Positions 60,049-64,000 of a stretch of 64,000 nt of DNA are shown here, in pieces; position 1 is the stretch's first letter, and every line of letters starts with the position of its first letter. The position numbers and the translations under genes are program-made. Origin of the DNA: Flavobacterium sp. UBA7680 (GTDB lineage: Bacteria > Bacteroidota > Bacteroidia > Flavobacteriales > Flavobacteriaceae); contig NZ_DLHA01000019.1 in assembly GCF_002482975.1 (NCBI RefSeq), positions 10,408-74,407 on the forward strand. Direction: 5' to 3'. The notes beneath the pieces are model-generated. The model ran no database searches and was not told where the DNA came from. It was given only the letters and a program-made list of their open reading frames with translations.

Positions 60049-62559
60049 ATGACTGAAAATAAATTCCATACGGACGGTTTAACCACTGCACAAGTCCTTG
60101 CTGCGAGGAAAAAATATGGGCAAAATATATCGTCCTACAAAAAAACGAACCGATATACTGCTGCGATGCTACGCATGATCAAGGAACCGATGATGATTTT
60201 ATTAATGGTAGCATCAAGTATTTATTTTATTAGCGGCAAAACTGCTGATGGTATATTTTTAGCATCCGCAATTGTCTTGATTGCAGCGATTTCTTCCTAT
60301 CAAAATGCAAGGAGCCGAAACGCCCTGGAGCAATTAAAAAATTACACGAAGCCTAAATGCAAGGTGGTCAGAAATGGAAACGTTGTGGAAATTAAAACAG
60401 AAGATATTGTTATGGGCGACAGCCTTCTGGTTGAAGAAGGTGCTCTGGTCCCTGCAGATGGAATCATCAGTCATTCCAATGATTTTTCTGTAAATGAATC
60501 GATTCTAACCGGGGAATCAATGTCAGTCAGCAAAGATAAATCTACCAAAGACAATACTATTTATCAAGGCACCACAGTTGCAGCAGGACTGGCCATCGCC
60601 ACTGTAAGTGCCATTGGAAGCGATACCGGCCTGGGAAAAATAGGCAAAAGCCTTGAGGGAATAAAAGAGGAAAAAACACCTTTAGAGATTCAAATCGGCA
60701 GTTTTGTTAAAAAAATGGCCATTGTCGGCGCACTTGTTTTTTTGATTGTATTGGCAATCAACTATTTCCATTCCTATAACATATTTGACAGCTTACTTAA
60801 AGCCCTCACCCTGGCAATGAGCATTCTGCCTGAAGAAATCCCTATTGCTTTTACCACTTTCATGGCTATTGGTGCCTGGCGCATGATGAAAGAAGGAATT
60901 ATTGTCAAACAGATGAAAACAGTTGAAACTCTGGGAAGTGCCACTGTAATCTGCATTGATAAAACAGGTACCATAACTGAAAACAAAATGAGCCTGGCCA
61001 AGATTTTTTCTTTAAAATCTGCTAAAATTACCGATATCGAAGACCCATTGTCCCAAGAGGAAAAAAAGTTAATTTCCTTATCGATGTGGGCAAGCGAGCC
61101 TATTGCTTTTGATGCTATGGAAATTGCCCTGCACGAGGTGTATACAAAAGTGGTCCAAAAAGACGAACGTCCTGATTTCAAATTGGTACATGAATACCCC
61201 CTGTCAGGAACACCTCCCATGATGACCCATATTTTTGAAAATAAATCAGGCACCAGAATCATTGCTGCCAAAGGAGGCAGTGAAGCACTGATGCAGACAG
61301 CTGCACTGAGCGCAGAGGAAAAGAAGATGATCCTAAAAGCAATAGAGGAACTGTCCATTGAAGGTTACCGCATACTGGCAGTAGGCGAAACCCGTTTTGC
61401 CTCTGATAATTATCCTAAAACCCAGCAGGAATTTAAATTTGAATTTATCGGTCTTCTCGCTTTTTATGATCCTCCTAAAAAGAACAGCAAACTGGTTTTA
61501 CAGCATTTTTACAAAGCCGGCATACAGGTAAAAATCATCACTGGTGATAATGCCCTGACAACCTCCTCCATTGCAGAGCAGATAGGTTTCCGGGGATATG
61601 ACAAAAGTATTTCCGGTGATGAACTGATGAAACTCACCAAGAAGGAGCTCAAAAAAAGGGTTATGGATACCAACTTATTTACCCGAATGTTTCCCGAGGC
61701 CAAATTAAAAATTATAAATGCGTTGAAAGCAAATAAGCAAATTGTGGCCATGACCGGTGATGGCGTAAACGATGGTCCGGCATTAAAGGCAGCGCATATC
61801 GGAATTGCGATGGGCAGAAAGGGAACGGAAATTGCCAAACAGGCGGCATCCCTTATACTAATAAATGATGACCTCTCGAGAATGGTGCATGCCATTGCAA
61901 TGGGAAGGAAAATTTATGCCAATATTAAAAAATCAATTCAGTTTATCATTTCAATCCATATTCCTATCATATTTACTGTCTTCATTCCGCTGGCACTGGG
62001 CTGGAGATATCCCAATATATTCTCACCGATCCATATTATTTTCCTGGAACTCATCATGGGCCCTACCTGCTCTATCGTATATGAGAATGAACCTATGGAA
62101 AAAAATACCATGGCGCAGAAGCCCAGAACTTTCACATCAACATTTTTCAACTGGAAGGAACTCTCCACCAGTATTGTTCAGGGAATCGTAATTACCATTG
62201 GAACTTTATTTATCTACCAATACTGCATTTATCAGGGGTATAATGAACAGCATACCCGAACCATGGTTTTTGTTGTACTGGTAACGGCCAATATCTTTCT
62301 AACCTTGATGAACCGTTCTTTTTATTACTCTATTTTTACCACGCTGCGCTATAAAAATAATTTAGTTCCTATCATTATAGGAACTACCATTTTCGTTACG
62401 GGTTTACTGCTTTATGTAAAACCGTTTGCGGCATTCTTTACATTTGAGCCTCTGCAGGCCCTTCCTTTAGGCGTCGCAGTGGGAATTGGCTTTTTATCTG
62501 TAATCTGGTACGAATTGGTAAAACTATGGAAGCGTAATTTTAAAGAATTTAAACCATGA
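60049..62559 (+). CDS. P-type cation-transporting ATPase (P2 type), 836 aa
   Basis: Motifs in order: actuator TGES, PEEIP (261-265) in M4, DKTGT with phospho-acceptor Asp304, KGGSEAL, and the hinge MTGDGVNDGPALKAAHIGIAMG. About ten membrane segments. PEEIP and the overall layout fit Ca2+/Mn2+ or Na+-type P2 ATPases, and the PEE motif differs from the PEGLP/PEGIP of SERCA-like pumps. The ion is uncertain. Its stop overlaps the permease start (ATGA). A cation ATPase with Usp recalls the ctpF part of DosR-type hypoxia regulons. Confidence 0.88.
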   Translation: MTENKFHTDGLTTAQVLAARKKYGQNISSYKKTNRYTAAMLRMIKEPMMILLMVASSIYFISGKTADGIFLASAIVLIAAISSYQNARSRNALEQLKNYTKPKCKVVRNGNVVEIKTEDIVMGDSLLVEEGALVPADGIISHSNDFSVNESILTGESMSVSKDKSTKDNTIYQGTTVAAGLAIATVSAIGSDTGLGKIGKSLEGIKEEKTPLEIQIGSFVKKMAIVGALVFLIVLAINYFHSYNIFDSLLKALTLAMSILPEEIPIAFTTFMAIGAWRMMKEGIIVKQMKTVETLGSATVICIDKTGTITENKMSLAKIFSLKSAKITDIEDPLSQEEKKLISLSMWASEPIAFDAMEIALHEVYTKVVQKDERPDFKLVHEYPLSGTPPMMTHIFENKSGTRIIAAKGGSEALMQTAALSAEEKKMILKAIEELSIEGYRILAVGETRFASDNYPKTQQEFKFEFIGLLAFYDPPKKNSKLVLQHFYKAGIQVKIITGDNALTTSSIAEQIGFRGYDKSISGDELMKLTKKELKKRVMDTNLFTRMFPEAKLKIINALKANKQIVAMTGDGVNDGPALKAAHIGIAMGRKGTEIAKQAASLILINDDLSRMVHAIAMGRKIYANIKKSIQFIISIHIPIIFTVFIPLALGWRYPNIFSPIHIIFLELIMGPTCSIVYENEPMEKNTMAQKPRTFTSTFFNWKELSTSIVQGIVITIGTLFIYQYCIYQGYNEQHTRTMVFVVLVTANIFLTLMNRSFYYSIFTTLRYKNNLVPIIIGTTIFVTGLLLYVKPFAAFFTFEPLQALPLGVAVGIGFLSVIWYELVKLWKRNFKEFKP

Positions 62560-63596
62560 GAATTTCCCTTAGCCAAATAATAAAAAAACTGTTTCTCTTG
62601 TTTTTAATTTTAACAGGATTGTATTTTGCCAAAGACCTTCTGATTCCCTTGAGTATTGGAGGGATTCTGGCGGCCTTATTTTTGCCGCTCTGCAATTGGA
62701 TTGAAAGTAAAAAAATATCCCGAAGTATTGCTATCTTGTTTTGCCTGCTAACATTCTTATCTGTAATTTTTATGGTCATAACGATATTAGGCTTCAAAAT
62801 TTCGGAGCTTTTAATGGATTTAGCCTTTATCAAGCAAAGGGCAATTGAATCGGGAACCCATATACAGAAATATATTTTTGATCATTTGAATATTTCTGTG
62901 GATGAGCAATTTATTATCCTGAAAAATGAACAGCCTTCCTATTCTAATATACTGCAGAGCGTCTTAGGATCTGCCACCTATTTTTTTACGACTTTTATTC
63001 TGGTGCTGGTCTATTTTGTTTTTTTACTGCTTTACCGCAATCATATCAAAAATTTCCTGCTCAAAATTACACCGGAAGCGCAACAGCCAGAAATGGAAAA
63101 TATCCTGCAGAGTGCGGCACATATTTCTTATCAATATTTGACAGGTGTCTCCAAAATGATTTTCCTGTTATGGATTATGTATGGTATTGCCTTTAGTATC
63201 ACAGGAATTGAAAATGCTATTTTTTTTGCAGTCCTTTGCGGTCTTTTGGAAATCGTTCCATACATCGGTAATATTACAGGTACTGTTTTGACCCTTCTTT
63301 TTGCTGCCATAAATGGGGCTCAACCCATCATGCTTGCCGGAATTATAATAAGTTATGGCATCATACAAATTATACAAACCTGGATTTTTGAACCTCTGAT
63401 TATAGGGCCGCAAGTAAAAATAAATCCCCTTTTTACCATTATCGCACTAGTACTGGGAGAACTTCTTTGGGGAATACCCGGCCTTATTTTGGCAATTCCC
63501 TTAACTGCACTTCTTAAAATTGTCTGCGATCATATCACCTTATTGATGCCGTATGGCTTTTTAATCGGCACTATTGAACCCGATGCCCGATCCTAA
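62556..63596 (+). CDS. AI-2E family transporter (PerM/YdiK-like), 346 aa
   Basis: Eight-segment membrane protein of the AI-2E exporter/permease family: GLYFAKDLLIPLSIGGILAALF near the start, GLLEIVPYIGNITGT and EPLIIGPQVKINPLFTIIAL toward the end. Substrate unknown; some members export autoinducer-2 or act in Na+/H+ exchange. It overlaps the ATPase gene by 4 bases, so the two are coupled. Confidence 0.85.
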   Translation: MRISLSQIIKKLFLLFLILTGLYFAKDLLIPLSIGGILAALFLPLCNWIESKKISRSIAILFCLLTFLSVIFMVITILGFKISELLMDLAFIKQRAIESGTHIQKYIFDHLNISVDEQFIILKNEQPSYSNILQSVLGSATYFFTTFILVLVYFVFLLLYRNHIKNFLLKITPEAQQPEMENILQSAAHISYQYLTGVSKMIFLLWIMYGIAFSITGIENAIFFAVLCGLLEIVPYIGNITGTVLTLLFAAINGAQPIMLAGIIISYGIIQIIQTWIFEPLIIGPQVKINPLFTIIALVLGELLWGIPGLILAIPLTALLKIVCDHITLLMPYGFLIGTIEPDARS

Positions 63597-64000
63597 AACT
63601 GCCTGTCTTTAGTATTTATCTTATACCCGTATTTTCTTTCCAATAAGACAATTTCAAACCTGATCCTCTCATATAAAAGACCTGAAAGCAGGGCCGCTGC
63701 ACCAATGAGCAAAACATGCAGTCCCATACTGGAATAAAAAATACCCCCTGTAATTCCTCCAATGAAAAAAAAGCTGATAATGGTCAACCGTAATTTTATC
63801 GATACAAAGAGCTTTTTTCTAAAGAGTTTCTCACTGTAAAAAAACAATTGGGACAATTCAATTCCAAGATCTGTAAAAAGACCCGTCAGATGTGTTGTTC
63901 TCACTGTGGCATTTGAGATTTTTGTTACCAGTGAATTCTGCAGGCCCATTGCAAACAATAAGCTATACGCTATAGCATCCGGGCTCCGGAGAATTAGATG
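63593..64000 (-). CDS. DUF1275 (YoaK-like) membrane protein, 5' end beyond window
   Basis: The frame reads FAMGLQNSLVTKI and VRTTHLTGLFTDLGIELSQ, the DUF1275 signature, then two more membrane segments and an ERKYGYKINTKDRQF end. It stays open to base 64000 (upstream codons encode SPDAIAYSLLFAMG), so the protein starts outside the window. It converges on the AI-2E gene with a 4-base overlap. Function unknown. Confidence 0.85.
   Translation of the reverse strand, partial: HLILRSPDAIAYSLLFAMGLQNSLVTKISNATVRTTHLTGLFTDLGIELSQLFFYSEKLFRKKLFVSIKLRLTIISFFFIGGITGGIFYSSMGLHVLLIGAAALLSGLLYERIRFEIVLLERKYGYKINTKDRQF

Noticed and set aside
1..64000. Insertion sequences
   Set aside because: No transposase with DDE or HUH motifs and no terminal-inverted-repeat element of IS size was recognised.

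Overview
The window looks like a chromosome segment from a member of the Bacteroidota, most likely Flavobacterium or a close relative. The evidence is AT-rich DNA, weak Shine-Dalgarno sites, promoters with the TAnnTTTG-type -7 element, many lipoproteins and beta-barrel proteins, a short flavobacterial-type GpmA and family-typical hypotheticals. All assignments are from reading the sequence; no searches were run.

Region 1 (about 1-29,090) is a low-GC genomic island. It opens with a possible tRNA 3' end plus terminator, overlapped by a serine recombinase whose frame is still open at the window edge. Next come a large DUF4011-type helicase/nuclease whose C-terminal domain is cut off by one in-frame stop, and a TIR protein. 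Two divergent arms of single-gene units follow: a left arm on the minus strand (8.3-13.8 kb) and a right arm on the plus strand (about 20.2-29.1 kb). Each unit usually ends in a related imperfect palindrome of roughly 130 bp whose right end resembles an integron attC core (CGTTAGG/CGTTAGC). In several units the first bases after the preceding core are complementary to the bases that open the unit's own 3' palindrome, which is integron cassette logic. No integron integrase is visible. Cargo includes PD-(D/E)xK-like nucleases, a GHKL ATPase-nuclease fusion, HEPN-like proteins, lipoproteins and small membrane proteins. Between the arms lie a plasmid/ICE-type module (ssb, DUF932, a small ORF and a large hairpin) and a Hachiman defence operon (hamA, hamB, plus a following membrane-protein gene).

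Region 2 (29.1-33.3 kb) is a junction zone: small flavobacterial hypotheticals, an AraC-type regulator, a cold-shock protein, a PAS histidine kinase and three full copies plus one tail of a dispersed hairpin repeat.

Region 3 (33.3-64 kb) is chromosomal and reads as one stress or low-oxygen programme. It holds a PIG-L/GT4/glycosidase operon, four triple-BON proteins, an Mla-type lipid transporter, a Dps-like protein, YceI, a beta-barrel protein, an L,D-transpeptidase, GH130/GT4 genes, CbpA-type DnaJ, Usp, a P-type cation ATPase and an AI-2E family permease. In its centre are a FixL-like PAS kinase, with the haem-ligand His and distal Arg at the right spacing, and a receiver fused to a CRP/FNR regulator. 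Seven transcription units in this region carry a nearly identical 65-bp promoter: two CRP/FNR-like half-site pairs (TGN/TAA-N6-TCA) spaced exactly 22 bp, then a -7 element at a fixed distance. The simplest reading is a FixL-FixK-like oxygen-responsive regulon run by the fused regulator, which I regard as the most interesting system here together with the cassette array.
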